A program made the position numbers and the translations under genes. From assembly GCF_029714425.1 (NCBI RefSeq), contig NZ_CP121668.1:9693501-9757500 (forward strand): a DNA stretch of 64,000 bases, given 5' to 3'. The notes under the pieces were generated by a model that had not been told where the DNA came from, searched no databases, and saw nothing but the letters and a program-made list of their open reading frames with translations. This DNA comes from Bradyrhizobium sp. CB2312. GTDB taxonomy: Bacteria; Pseudomonadota; Alphaproteobacteria; Rhizobiales; Xanthobacteraceae. Below, piece by piece: positions 53,614 to 62,453 of the stretch (its first letter is position 1; every line of letters begins with the position of its first letter).

Positions 53614-54332
53614 CCGACCTCTTAAAACTTTCCGGCGTGCACACCCATATCGGGCGCTACCACATCCTCCAGGGCATCGACCTCGCCGTCCCGCAAGGAC
53701 AGGTGACGATGCTGCTCGGCCGCAACGGCGCCGGCAAGACCACGACGCTGCGCACGGTCATGGGCCTGTGGCAGGCCTCGTCCGGCGAGATCAGCCTCGC
53801 GGGCGAGCGCATCGAGAGCCGCGCGACGCCTGACATCGCCCGGCTCGGCGTCGGTTACGTGCCCGAGAGCATGGCGGTGTTCTCCGACCTCACGGTGAAG
53901 GAAAATCTCGTTCTCGCAGCCCGCGACGCGGCGATGGACGACAGGCAGCTGGAATGGATCTTTGGCTTCTTTCCGGCGCTGCGCCGGTTCTGGCTGTCGC
54001 GGGCGGGAAGCCTGTCGGGCGGACAAAAGCAAATGTTGTCCATCGCACGCGCCATCATCGAGCCGCGCAAGCTGCTGCTGATCGACGAGCCGACCAAGGG
54101 CCTCGCGCCCGCCATCGTGATGGCGCTGATCGAGTGCCTGAAGGAGATCAAGCGCAAGGGCGCGACGATCCTCCTCGTCGAGCAGAATTTCTTCGCCGCC
54201 CGCGAGCTCGGCGACAACGTGCTGGTGATGGATAACGGCACCATCGTCCACCGTGGCGAGATGGCGGCGCTCGCCGCCGACGTGCCGCTGCAGGAGCGGC
54301 TGCTCGGCCTGAGCCTGGAGGCGCATCAGTGA
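53610..54332 (+). CDS. ABC transporter ATP-binding protein, LivF type
   Basis: 240-aa second ATPase of the same importer. Walker A is GRNGAGKTT at 37-45, the signature LSGGQKQM and Walker B LLLIDEPTKGLAPAIV. Overlaps the LivG-type gene by 4 nt and the following permease start by 4 nt (GTGA). Hetero-dimer with the LivG-type protein is expected. Confidence 0.93.
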   Translation: MTDLLKLSGVHTHIGRYHILQGIDLAVPQGQVTMLLGRNGAGKTTTLRTVMGLWQASSGEISLAGERIESRATPDIARLGVGYVPESMAVFSDLTVKENLVLAARDAAMDDRQLEWIFGFFPALRRFWLSRAGSLSGGQKQMLSIARAIIEPRKLLLIDEPTKGLAPAIVMALIECLKEIKRKGATILLVEQNFFAARELGDNVLVMDNGTIVHRGEMAALAADVPLQERLLGLSLEAHQ

Positions 54333-55339
54333 CTGACCTTGCCGCAACCGACCCGTTGCCGAAGCCGAAGCGCGACCTCGCGCCGATCATGCTGCCGATC
54401 GCGCTCGCGCTCCTGATGATCCCGCTGATCGGATCGACCTCGTCCTGGCTGACCTTGACCGCGGCGAGCCTTGCCATGGGCATGATGATCTTCATCATGG
54501 CCTCGGGCCTCACCTTGGTGTTCGGCCTGATGGACGTGCTCAATTTCGGCCACGGCGCCTTCATCGCCGTCGGCGCTTATGTCGCAACGCTGGTGCTGGC
54601 GCCGTTCGCGGCCTCCATCCAGGCGGATTCGCTCTGGGTGAACCTGGCGGTGCTCGCCCCGGCCGCGCTGCTCTCGATGGCGGTCTCCGGCGCGCTCGGA
54701 CTGATCGTCGAGCGCGTGCTGATCCTACCGGTCTACGGCCAGCACCTGAAGCAGATCCTGATGACCACGGGCGGCCTCATTGTTGCAGAACAGACGCTCT
54801 ACGCGTTGTGGGGACCGCAGATCATCCCGATGCCGCTGCCAGCCTCGCTGCGTGGCTCCTTCATCCTCGGCGACGTCGCGATCGCCAAATACCGCGTGCT
54901 GGCGATGCTGATCGGCCTTGCCGTCTTCATCGCGATCCAGCTCGTGCTCAACCGCACCAAGCTTGGCCTGCTGATCCGCGCCGGCGTCGAGAATCGCGAG
55001 ATGGTCGAGGCGCTCGGCTATCGCATCCGCCGCCTGTTCCTCGGCGTGTTCATGACGGGATCGGCGCTCGCCGGCCTCGGCGGCGTGATGTGGGCGCTCT
55101 ACCGCGAGCAGGTGCACGCCTCCATGAGCGACGATCTCACCGTCCTCATCTTCATCGTCGTCATCATCGGCGGCTTGGGCGCGATCGGCGGCTGCTTCAT
55201 CGGCGCGATTTTGGTGGCGATGGTCGCCAATTACGGCGGCTTCCTGGTGCCGAAACTCGCACTCGTCTCCAACATCCTGCTGATGGTCGCCATTCTGATG
55301 TGGCGGCCGCGCGGCCTCTATGCGGTGACCAGCCGATGA
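54329..55339 (+). CDS. ABC transporter permease, LivH type
   Basis: 336-aa inner-membrane subunit with about eight segments. The start is GTG 54329, overlapping the previous stop. The pattern GLTLVFGLMDVLNFGHGAFIAVGAYVATLV is the LivH signature, and AGLGGVMWALYREQVHASM precedes the C-terminal GGLGAIGGCFIGAILV. ATG of the next gene overlaps its TGA. Confidence 0.93.
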   Translation: MTDLAATDPLPKPKRDLAPIMLPIALALLMIPLIGSTSSWLTLTAASLAMGMMIFIMASGLTLVFGLMDVLNFGHGAFIAVGAYVATLVLAPFAASIQADSLWVNLAVLAPAALLSMAVSGALGLIVERVLILPVYGQHLKQILMTTGGLIVAEQTLYALWGPQIIPMPLPASLRGSFILGDVAIAKYRVLAMLIGLAVFIAIQLVLNRTKLGLLIRAGVENREMVEALGYRIRRLFLGVFMTGSALAGLGGVMWALYREQVHASMSDDLTVLIFIVVIIGGLGAIGGCFIGAILVAMVANYGGFLVPKLALVSNILLMVAILMWRPRGLYAVTSR

Positions 55340-56421
55340 TGCTTCTTTCCGGTGATCCGCCGCGCAGCCGCGCGCTCACGCTCATTCTCGTTGTCGTCAT
55401 CCTGGCGCTGGCGGCGACGCCGTTCCTGTTTCCGGGCGCCAAGGCGCTGAACGTTGCGGCAAAAATCTGCGTCTTCGCCGCGCTGGTGGCGTCCTACGAT
55501 CTGCTGCTCGGCTATACCGGCTCGGTGTCGTTCGCCCACACCATGTTCTACGGCATCGGCAGCTACGCCATTGCGATCGCGCTATACGGCATGGGCCCGA
55601 ACTGGGCTGCGGTCGCCACCGGCATCGTCACCGGCCTGCCGCTGGCGGCGCTACTCGCGCTTGCGATCGGCCTGTTCTCGCTGCGGGTTGCCGCGATCTT
55701 CTTTGCCATGATCACGCTCGCGGTCGCCTCCGCCTTCCAGGTGCTGGCCTCGCAGCTGTCCTGGCTGACCGGCGGCGAGGACGGCCGCAGCTTCCAGCTG
55801 CCGGAGCTGCTGCGTCCCGGCACGGTGCTGATCTCGAAAAACCTGTTCGGCTTCGAGGTTAACGGCCGCATCCTGACTTTCTATCTGGTGTTCGCGATCT
55901 CGGCGCTGATGATCCTGGCGCTGCTACGCGTGGTGAACTCGCCGTTCGGCCGCGTGCTGCAGGCGATCCGCGAGAACCGTTTTCGCGCCGAGGCGCTCGG
56001 CTTCCGCACCGTCTTCCACCTCACTTATGCCAACTGCCTCGCCGCGCTCGTCGCCGCCGGCGCCGGCATTCTGAACGCGCTGTGGCTGCGCTATGCCGGC
56101 CCCGACACCTCGCTCAGCTTCTCGATCATGCTGGACATCCTGCTGATGGTCGTGATCGGCGGCATGGGCACGATCTACGGCGCGATCATCGGCGCCACGA
56201 TCTTCATCCTTGCGCAGAACTATCTGCAATCGCTGATGGGCGTTGCCTCCAAGGCAGCGAGCGAAGCCGGCCTGCCGCTGCTGCCGGGGCTGCTGCATCC
56301 GGACCGCTGGCTGCTGTGGCTCGGGCTGCTGTTCATCGCCAGCGTCTATTTCTTCCCGACCGGCGTGGTCGGACGTCTCCGCAGTGGCGGCAGCGACAAG
56401 AGCACGGGCGCCTCGCATTAA
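55336..56421 (+). CDS. ABC transporter permease, LivM type
   Basis: 361-aa inner-membrane subunit with about ten segments and the LivM pattern YDLLLGYTGSVSFAHTMFYGIGSYA and LRVVNSPFGRVLQAIRENRFRAEALGF. Translation starts at the overlapping ATG 55336. The importer is complete with this gene. A hairpin follows about 25 bp after the stop. Confidence 0.93.
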   Translation: MMLLSGDPPRSRALTLILVVVILALAATPFLFPGAKALNVAAKICVFAALVASYDLLLGYTGSVSFAHTMFYGIGSYAIAIALYGMGPNWAAVATGIVTGLPLAALLALAIGLFSLRVAAIFFAMITLAVASAFQVLASQLSWLTGGEDGRSFQLPELLRPGTVLISKNLFGFEVNGRILTFYLVFAISALMILALLRVVNSPFGRVLQAIRENRFRAEALGFRTVFHLTYANCLAALVAAGAGILNALWLRYAGPDTSLSFSIMLDILLMVVIGGMGTIYGAIIGATIFILAQNYLQSLMGVASKAASEAGLPLLPGLLHPDRWLLWLGLLFIASVYFFPTGVVGRLRSGGSDKSTGASH

Positions 56422-56444
56422 GCTGTGATTAATAATGCAGCGCA

Positions 56445-56472
56445 GCGGTTGTTGCGCGCGTTGCACAACCGC
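56445..56472 (+). terminator. Hairpin at end of the ABC importer operon
   Basis: GCGGTTGT (56445-56452) and ACAACCGC (56465-56472) form a perfect 8-bp stem with a 12-nt loop rich in GC, 24 bp after the LivM-type stop. No T-tract follows. Confidence 0.55.
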
Positions 56473-56595
56473 GGCGCGATTCCCGTCCCGCTGCATGGGA
56501 CCGCGTCTACGCAACCGGATTAATGGTTAGGTAACTGGCTTTCCTAAGGTTTGCGCCATTTGTGCGGTGTAATTCTGTCCCTCCAGGGAGGGGGA

Positions 56596-59500
56596 ATGCG
56601 CCAGGTCTTTACAGGGATGGCAACCGGAATGACCCTAGCCGCTCGAAGCGGCTGGGAGGCAGCGGTTCGGCGCGGACCGGTGCTGTGGCTGACCCTGTGC
56701 GGCGTATTGCTGGTCGCGGGGATCTTCGCCGTGACGGCCATGGCCGTCGACGAATTCCGCGAGCGGACCCTCGTCAACCGCGAACGCGAGCTGGAAAACA
56801 CCGTGAAGCTGATCGCGCGTCACTTCGATCAGCAGTTTGAAGATTCCGACGTCGTCGCCGCCGATCTGATCGGGCAGATGAACCTGCCGGAGATCAACTC
56901 GGCCGCCATGTTCCGCGAGCGCATGTCGGGACCGGCCGCAAACCAGATGCTGCGCAGCAAGATCAGCTCGGTCTCCTATCTCGGCGACATCGCGATCTAC
57001 GACGCCGACGGCGAGCTGATCAACTGGTCGCGGAGCCAGCCGCTGCCCAAGATCAACGTCTCCTCGCGCGCCTATTTCCAGACCTTCAAGTCGGATCCGA
57101 TGTCCGAGCCGGTCATCCTGGAATCGGTCCGCAGCTTCATCATCGGCAAATGGACCACGATCGTCGCCCGCCGGCTGCACGGCACCGACGGCACCTTCTT
57201 CGGCGCGATGGTCCGCCGCATCGATCCGGACACCTACCAGAGCTATTTCGCATCCGTCGCACTTGCCGAGGGCACGGCGATCTCGCTGTTCGACCGCGAA
57301 GGCAAGATGCTGGCGCGCTATCCGCATGTCGAGGAACTGATCGGCAGGAGCTTCAAGACGGCACCGCTGATGCAGAAGGTGCTGACCAGGGGCGGCCAGC
57401 AAACGCTTCGCGTCAGGAGTCCTTTCGACGGCGAGGAGCGGCTCGGCTCGGCCGCCTCGTTGAACCATTTTCCGCTGGTCATCGTCGCAACCAACACCAT
57501 GAGCGCTGCGCTGGCCGACTGGCGGCAGCAGACCGGCTTCATGGTCACGACCGCGACGCTCTCGGCCGCAGTGATCGCGATGATCCTCTATCTGATCATC
57601 CGCCAGATCAACCGGCAGAATCGCGACGCACAGGCGCGGATCGAGGCGGAGCGGCAGCGGCTCGACACCGCCCTGAACAACATGTCGCAAGGACTGATCC
57701 TGTACGACGCGAACGGCTACATCGTCATCTGCAACCGCCGCTATGCCGACATGTTCGGCCTCTCTCACGACGTCATCAAGCCCGGCTGCCACATCCTCGA
57801 GGCGATGCGTCACCGCAAGGAGCGCGGCGCGTTCGATGGCGACGTCGAGGCGTTCTGCGCCGACGTGATGCGGGTCGTGGCCGAAGGCACGGTCTCCACG
57901 CGAACCCATCATTTGCCGAACGGCCGCGCCTTCCAGGTCATCAACACCCCGCTCGCGCAGGGTGGATGGGTCGCCACCATCGAGGAAATCACCGAGCGGC
58001 GCAATCTGGAGCAGGAGCGCGACCGCAACTACACGTTCCTGCGCGAGATCATCGACCATATCCCCTCGCAGATCACGGTGAAGGACGCCCGGACGCGGCA
58101 ATATCTGCTGGTCAACCGAACCGCCGAGGAGCAGTTCGGCCGATCGCGCGAAGCCATCGTCGGCAGGACTCCCTTCGACGTCTACCCGGAGGAGACGGCG
58201 AGGCTCGTCACCGAGGACGACAGCGAGGCGCTGCAAGGCGCCGACACCGGATTGTTCAAGGACGAGCATCCCTGGCCGAGCCAGACCAAGGGGATGCGCC
58301 ATATCACATCGACGCGGATCAGCATCCGCGACGAGTCCGGCGAGCCGCGTTACCTCATCAGCGTGGTCGAGGACGTCACCGAGCGGCGGCGCGCCCACGA
58401 CAAGATCGCGCATATGGCGCATTACGATGCGCTGACCGACCTGCCGAACCGCACGCTGTTCCGCGAGCAGATCGAACGCGAGCTGGCCAAGGTCGCGGAT
58501 GGCTGCCAGTTCGCGCTGCTCTATATCGACGTCGACGAATTCAAGGGCATCAACGATTCGCTCGGCCATCATGTCGGCGACGAGCTGCTCAAGGCGATCG
58601 CGACCCGCCTGCGCGGCTGTCTCAAGAAGGGCGACCTGATCGCGCGGCTCGGCGGCGACGAATTCGCGGTGATCCAGACCGGAATCCAGTCCTCTGCCGA
58701 CGTGCTGTCCTTCGTGACGCGGATCTACGAGGCGATCCGGCAGCCGTATCACTGCCTCGGCCATCAGCTCTCCACCGATGCCAGCATCGGAATCGCGCTG
58801 GCGCCGCAGGACGGGGCCGATCTCGACCAGCTCATCAAGAACGCCGACCTTGCGATGTACGGCGCCAAGGCCGAGGGTCGCCGCACCCACCGCTTCTTCG
58901 AGCCGGAGATGGACGCGAGCGCCAAGGCGCGCCTCGCCATGGAGCAGGATCTGCGCTGGGCGCTGGTCAATGGCGGCTTCGAGATCCACTACCAGCCGCT
59001 GGTCGATCTGCGCTCGGGCGAGGTCTCGGGCTGCGAGGCGCTGCTGCGCTGGCGTCATCCCGAGCGCGGCATGGTCTCGCCGGCGGAGTTCATTCCGGTG
59101 GCCGAGGACACCGGCCTCATCAACGAGCTCGGCGACTGGGTGCTGCGCACCGCCTGCAACGAGGCCGCGACCTGGCCGGCGCATGTGCGCGTCGCGGTCA
59201 ACGTCTCGCCGGTGCAGCTCAAATGCGACACGCTGGCGCTGCGGATCGCCGGCGCGCTCGCCGCTTCGGGGCTGGACCCAGGCCGGCTCGAGCTCGAGAT
59301 CACCGAGGCCGTGCTGATCCGCGACGACGAGGCCGCGCTCTCGATCCTGCACCAGCTGCGCGCGATCGGCGTGCGCATCGCGCTCGACGATTTCGGCACC
59401 GGCTATTCCTCGCTGAGCTATCTGAAGCGCTTTCCGTTCGACAAGATCAAGATCGACCGCTGCTTCGTCGCCGACATCGCGGAGACCAGCGGCGCGCCCG

Positions 59501-59709
59501 TCATCGTGCAAGCGGTGGTGAACATCGCCGCCGCCAGCAGCATGACCACGGTCGCCGAGGGCGTCGAGACCGAGGCGCAGCGCGAGATGCTGCGTAACCT
59601 CGGCTGCACGGAGATGCAGGGCTATCTGTTCAGCGCGCCGAAGCCGGCCGCTGACGTGCGCAAGCTGTTCGGCCCGGGCGATGCCGCGCCCGTGGCGGCG
59701 GTGGCCTGA
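56596..59709 (+). CDS. Membrane c-di-GMP protein: Cache-PAS-PAS-GGDEF-EAL
   Basis: 1037-aa membrane sensor. TM1 (about 30-52) and TM2 (about 315-337) bracket a periplasmic dCache-like domain with NVSSRAYFQTFKSDPMSEPV. Two cytoplasmic PAS regions follow. The GGDEF domain has GGDEF intact at 686-690, without an RxxD inhibitory site (KKGD instead). The EAL domain is intact (EAL at 814-816 in GCEALLRWRHPERG; DDFGTGYSSLSYL; KIDRCFVADI). ATG 56596 follows GGGAGGGGGA. Its last codon overlaps the start of another diguanylate cyclase gene, so the pair is co-translated. Confidence 0.92.
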   Translation: MRQVFTGMATGMTLAARSGWEAAVRRGPVLWLTLCGVLLVAGIFAVTAMAVDEFRERTLVNRERELENTVKLIARHFDQQFEDSDVVAADLIGQMNLPEINSAAMFRERMSGPAANQMLRSKISSVSYLGDIAIYDADGELINWSRSQPLPKINVSSRAYFQTFKSDPMSEPVILESVRSFIIGKWTTIVARRLHGTDGTFFGAMVRRIDPDTYQSYFASVALAEGTAISLFDREGKMLARYPHVEELIGRSFKTAPLMQKVLTRGGQQTLRVRSPFDGEERLGSAASLNHFPLVIVATNTMSAALADWRQQTGFMVTTATLSAAVIAMILYLIIRQINRQNRDAQARIEAERQRLDTALNNMSQGLILYDANGYIVICNRRYADMFGLSHDVIKPGCHILEAMRHRKERGAFDGDVEAFCADVMRVVAEGTVSTRTHHLPNGRAFQVINTPLAQGGWVATIEEITERRNLEQERDRNYTFLREIIDHIPSQITVKDARTRQYLLVNRTAEEQFGRSREAIVGRTPFDVYPEETARLVTEDDSEALQGADTGLFKDEHPWPSQTKGMRHITSTRISIRDESGEPRYLISVVEDVTERRRAHDKIAHMAHYDALTDLPNRTLFREQIERELAKVADGCQFALLYIDVDEFKGINDSLGHHVGDELLKAIATRLRGCLKKGDLIARLGGDEFAVIQTGIQSSADVLSFVTRIYEAIRQPYHCLGHQLSTDASIGIALAPQDGADLDQLIKNADLAMYGAKAEGRRTHRFFEPEMDASAKARLAMEQDLRWALVNGGFEIHYQPLVDLRSGEVSGCEALLRWRHPERGMVSPAEFIPVAEDTGLINELGDWVLRTACNEAATWPAHVRVAVNVSPVQLKCDTLALRIAGALAASGLDPGRLELEITEAVLIRDDEAALSILHQLRAIGVRIALDDFGTGYSSLSYLKRFPFDKIKIDRCFVADIAETSGAPVIVQAVVNIAAASSMTTVAEGVETEAQREMLRNLGCTEMQGYLFSAPKPAADVRKLFGPGDAAPVAAVA

Positions 59710-60752
59710 TGGCAAGATCGCGCAAGATCGTCGATGTCGCCGACTCCTATGCCGTGCGGCTGATGCAGCACCTGGTGGTGCCGACCTTCGTGATCGACCC
59801 GAAGCGCCGCGTCGTGATCTGGAATCGCGCCTGCGAGCGCCTGACCGGCGTCGCCGCCGCCGAGGTGATCGGCACAACAAAGCACTGGCAGGCGTTCTAC
59901 GAGACCAGGCGGCCCTGCCTTGCCGACCTCATCGCGCTCGACCGTCCCGAGCAGCTGCCGCAGTATTATTCGGAATATGCCGCGCGCGGCCATAACGGGC
60001 TCGGCTTCTCCGCGGAGAACTGGTGCGTGATGCCCAAGCTCGGCAGCCAGCTCTATCTCGCCATCGACGCCGGCCCGATCCATGACGAGGCCGGCCATCT
60101 GATCGCGGTGGTGGAGACGCTGCGCGACCTCACCGACCAGAAGCGCGCCGAGACGGCGCTGAAGGAGCTCGCCACCAAGGACGGGCTGACCGGCCTGTCG
60201 AACCGCCGCGCCTTCGACCAGATGCTGATGACGGAATGGGCCCGCGCCCAGCAAACGCAGAAGCCGATGGCGCTGCTGTTCGTCGACGTCGATCATTTCA
60301 AGCTGTTCAACGACCGCCACGGCCACCAGACCGGCGACGAATGCCTGCGCGCGATCGCCGCGGTCGTCAGCCGGCATGCCGTGCGCCCGCTCGATCTCGC
60401 CAGCCGTTATGGCGGGGAGGAGTTCGCGCTGATCCTGCCGGACATGGATGGCGAGGCCGCCTGCACTGTTGCGGAGGACATCCGCACCGCCGTGATGGCC
60501 TTGGCGATCGCCCATGGCGCCGATGGCGCCGGCGACCACGTCACCCTCAGCGTCGGCGTCGCCAGCCACATTCCGGGCGAAGCCGACGGCGGCCCGGACC
60601 GGCTGCTGGGTGCCGCCGACGAGGCGCTCTATGCGGCCAAACGGCTCGGCCGCAACCGCGTCATCGGCGCCGACCGCCTGCTCGCCGAATTCGCCGGGCT
60701 CCGCCGCGCGGGCGTGCCAGTTCCGGCCCCGATCCGGCGCAAAACGGCCTGA
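59709..60752 (+). CDS. PAS-GGDEF diguanylate cyclase
   Basis: 347-aa soluble protein with an N-terminal PAS domain (about 15-145) and a GGDEF domain. The active-site motif is GGEEF at 235-239, and the product-inhibition site RxxD is complete at Arg226-Asp229 (RPLD), five residues before it. This predicts an active cyclase under feedback control. The ATG shares one base with the stop of the upstream dual-domain gene, implying translational coupling and a common role. A tRNA gene follows 61 bp downstream. Confidence 0.93.
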   Translation: MARSRKIVDVADSYAVRLMQHLVVPTFVIDPKRRVVIWNRACERLTGVAAAEVIGTTKHWQAFYETRRPCLADLIALDRPEQLPQYYSEYAARGHNGLGFSAENWCVMPKLGSQLYLAIDAGPIHDEAGHLIAVVETLRDLTDQKRAETALKELATKDGLTGLSNRRAFDQMLMTEWARAQQTQKPMALLFVDVDHFKLFNDRHGHQTGDECLRAIAAVVSRHAVRPLDLASRYGGEEFALILPDMDGEAACTVAEDIRTAVMALAIAHGADGAGDHVTLSVGVASHIPGEADGGPDRLLGAADEALYAAKRLGRNRVIGADRLLAEFAGLRRAGVPVPAPIRRKTA

Positions 60753-60813
60753 CATGATGTCGGCGAGAAGCGGTTGCCCGCCCCCCGCCAATCAGCTAAA
60801 TGAGGCTCGACTA

Positions 60814-60890
60814 GCACCCGTAGCTCAGCTGGATAGAGCGTTGCCCTCCGAAGGCAAAGGTCACACGTTCGAATCGTGTCGGGTGCGCCA
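60814..60890 (+). tRNA. tRNA-Arg (anticodon CCG)
   Basis: 77 nt including an encoded CCA end. The acceptor stem GCACCCG pairs with CGGGTGC, the D-arm has AGCTCAGCTGGATAGAGC, the anticodon stem TTGCC/GGCAA surrounds the loop CTCCGAA with anticodon CCG at 60848-60850, and the T-loop is GTTCGAATC. It reads CGG codons. I see no attachment-site remnant after it. Confidence 0.96.
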
Positions 60891-61034
60891 GTAAAATCAA
60901 GTACTTCCGACACTTTCCCATCTTGGAGTGGCGCCGGGTAAGCAGCCGCCCCGCTCATGGCGTTCGAGCCGCATGGAACGAGCCAAAGCCGCGGACTTTG
61001 GGAGAATACTCTCTGCCATCGCCACGACACGCAC

Positions 61035-61370
61035 CTAGTCGCAGCCTGTGATGCGCTTCACCGCCTTCGTGTACTTCAAGTGAAGTGAGCCGTCAGGCTG
61101 GTCCGACGGAGCATTGCGACCTAGGCGGCGATCTGAGTCCAGGCATGTTTGAAGGTCGAGTTGTATGTGCGAGCAGGATCCCAAGGCGTTGTTCTCGGCC
61201 TCCTCCTTCGACGCTCCGAATCCGACAAACGTCTGTACACGCCCGGCCTCGGTGTCGACCGCCGATACGAGAGTGATTTCGGAAATGTAATAGGACGAGC
61301 ACGGCGCAGCGAGCACCTCGGCAGAAGCAAGCATTCCGATCCAGAGTACGCCCAGCGAAGCTGCTTTCAT
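61035..61370 (-). CDS. Small secreted Cys-containing protein of unknown function
   Basis: 111 aa with a signal peptide (MKAASLGVLWIGMLASAEVLA, then APCSSYY) and four cysteines, probably two disulfides. ATG 61368-61370 is preferred since GGATGGAGC lies just before it. The domain resembles DUF4189-like short secreted proteins (SKEEAENNALGSC), but I cannot confirm this. Codon use is less GC-rich at third positions than in most neighbours. Confidence 0.65.
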   Translation of the reverse strand: MKAASLGVLWIGMLASAEVLAAPCSSYYISEITLVSAVDTEAGRVQTFVGFGASKEEAENNALGSCSHIQLDLQTCLDSDRRLGRNAPSDQPDGSLHLKYTKAVKRITGCD

Positions 61371-61716
61371 GCTCCATCCTTTCAAGCGATGAACATCAGC
61401 AACCATCCAGATGCTACGGCGAAGCCCACAACGACAAATGATCGGATCATTGTGCTTCTCGCTGTGGTTCAGTATTCAACAACCGGCTTCGGGACGGGTC
61501 TTGAGCGAAATCAAGGTCCACTCCGCGAACGCCGACACGCCGTGCGCCTGCTCGAAGACAAGTGATCTCCGCGGCAGCAAGCGCCGGCGCCAATTACCTC
61601 TTCGTAGCCCAGTTGCTTACGCGCTTTGATGTAGACGTTCGTTCGACGGAATGATGACGCGAGAACGGACATGTCGCCGCACTTGCCGGCGCGCCACGAT
61701 TCTTTCCTCAGGTCCC
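61371..61716. other. Intergenic region without a supported gene
   Basis: About 350 bp between the divergent small secreted protein and the LTxxQ protein. It holds a 15-bp palindrome AATGATC-G-GATCATT (61437-61451) about 70 bp upstream of the minus-strand start. Base composition is noticeably less GC-rich than in the rest of the window. Short open frames are present, but none has a ribosome site or recognisable content. Confidence 0.5.
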
Positions 61717-61730
61717 TTGATTTGAATCAA
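61717..61730 (+). promoter_or_regulatory. FNR/FixK box (anaerobox) upstream of the LTxxQ gene
   Basis: TTGATTTGAATCAA matches the TTGAT-N4-ATCAA consensus for FNR/FixK-type regulators perfectly and symmetrically. Its centre is 72 bp before the ATG of the downstream gene, leaving room for a class II promoter with a 5' leader of about 30 bp. Confidence 0.75.
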
Positions 61731-61795
61731 TACGACATCGCACTGCCGACCATTGTTGGCGTGGTGCTGGAGGCCGCTTACCCAGGAGGTCGCCG

Positions 61796-62311
61796 ATGAT
61801 GAAGATAGTAGTGATCGGAACAGCCGCGCTCCTTATTGCCGTACCGTCGATTGCCCGAGCGCAAACTCCCTCACCTGCGACGCCAGAGAAGCTCAACGCA
61901 GTGGACCGGAGTACATTGATGGACATGCGGATCGATTTGACCAAGGCCGCATTGCAACTGACACCCGAGCAGGAAAAGCTCTGGCCGCCTGTCGAGAGCG
62001 CCATTCGTGCCAGGGCGGAAGATCGGAAGGCCCGTGTTGCAAAAATCTCGGAAACAGTGGGTAGACGGGCCGACCAAAATGCCGTCGAAACCATGCGCAA
62101 TCGCGATCCTATCGCCTTCTTGCAACGACGCTCGGAGGCCTTGGCTCAACGATCAGCCGATCTGGATAAACTCGCCGAGGCGTGGCAGCCACTCTACAAG
62201 ACCCTCAATCCTGAACAGAGGCAGCGCATGGGGGCCCTCGCGGTCCTTGTGCTTCACGACATGAGCGATGTCGTGGAGCGACGTCGTGCGCAAGCCGAGG
62301 ATGATGATTGA
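61796..62311 (+). CDS. LTxxQ-motif (Spy/CpxP-like) periplasmic protein
   Basis: 171 aa with a signal peptide (MMKIVVIGTAALLIAVPSIARA). The helical mature part has two LTxxQ-like motifs, LTPEQEKLW near 59 and LNPEQRQRM near 143. Spy/CpxP relatives are periplasmic chaperones or stress sensors; this one is longer than Spy and may be a rhizobial branch. ATG 61796 lies 6 nt after AGGAGG; ATG 61799 is equally in frame. A perfect FixK-type box upstream suggests induction under low oxygen. Confidence 0.85.
   Translation: MMKIVVIGTAALLIAVPSIARAQTPSPATPEKLNAVDRSTLMDMRIDLTKAALQLTPEQEKLWPPVESAIRARAEDRKARVAKISETVGRRADQNAVETMRNRDPIAFLQRRSEALAQRSADLDKLAEAWQPLYKTLNPEQRQRMGALAVLVLHDMSDVVERRRAQAEDDD
61799..61804 (+). 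other. Alternative in-frame ATG of the LTxxQ gene
   Basis: The first two codons are both ATG (61796 and 61799). The AGGAGG site is 6 nt from the first and 9 nt from the second, so either may be used; the protein differs by one residue. Confidence 0.5.
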
Positions 62312-62373
62312 AGCGGGATGTTGACTGATAACCCGCCGTGACGGCCTGAACCTGCACGGCTAACCAACTCTAA

Positions 62374-62415
62374 GCCTGGGCGATGTCCCCTTTGGAAGGG
62401 CCGACATCCCCAGGC
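62374..62415. terminator. Long hairpin between convergent genes
   Basis: GCCTGGG-c-GATGTC (62374-62387) pairs with GACATC-CCCAGGC (62403-62415), and the inner CCCTT/AAGGG extends the stem over a TGG loop. One bulged base interrupts about 18 pairs. It lies between the convergent LTxxQ and transglutaminase genes and probably ends both transcripts; no T-tract is present. Confidence 0.6.
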
Positions 62416-62453
62416 AGCATGCCACGACTGTCGAGGCGTCGCGTTCGGCTGAG

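Noticed and set aside
56635..59880. 1081-codon open frame opposite the GGDEF-EAL gene
   Set aside because: Antisense shadow; the plus-strand frame carries intact catalytic motifs.
61149..61629. Short open frames in the gap before the LTxxQ gene
   Set aside because: They overlap the supported 111-aa gene or have no ribosome site, and their translations show no domain.
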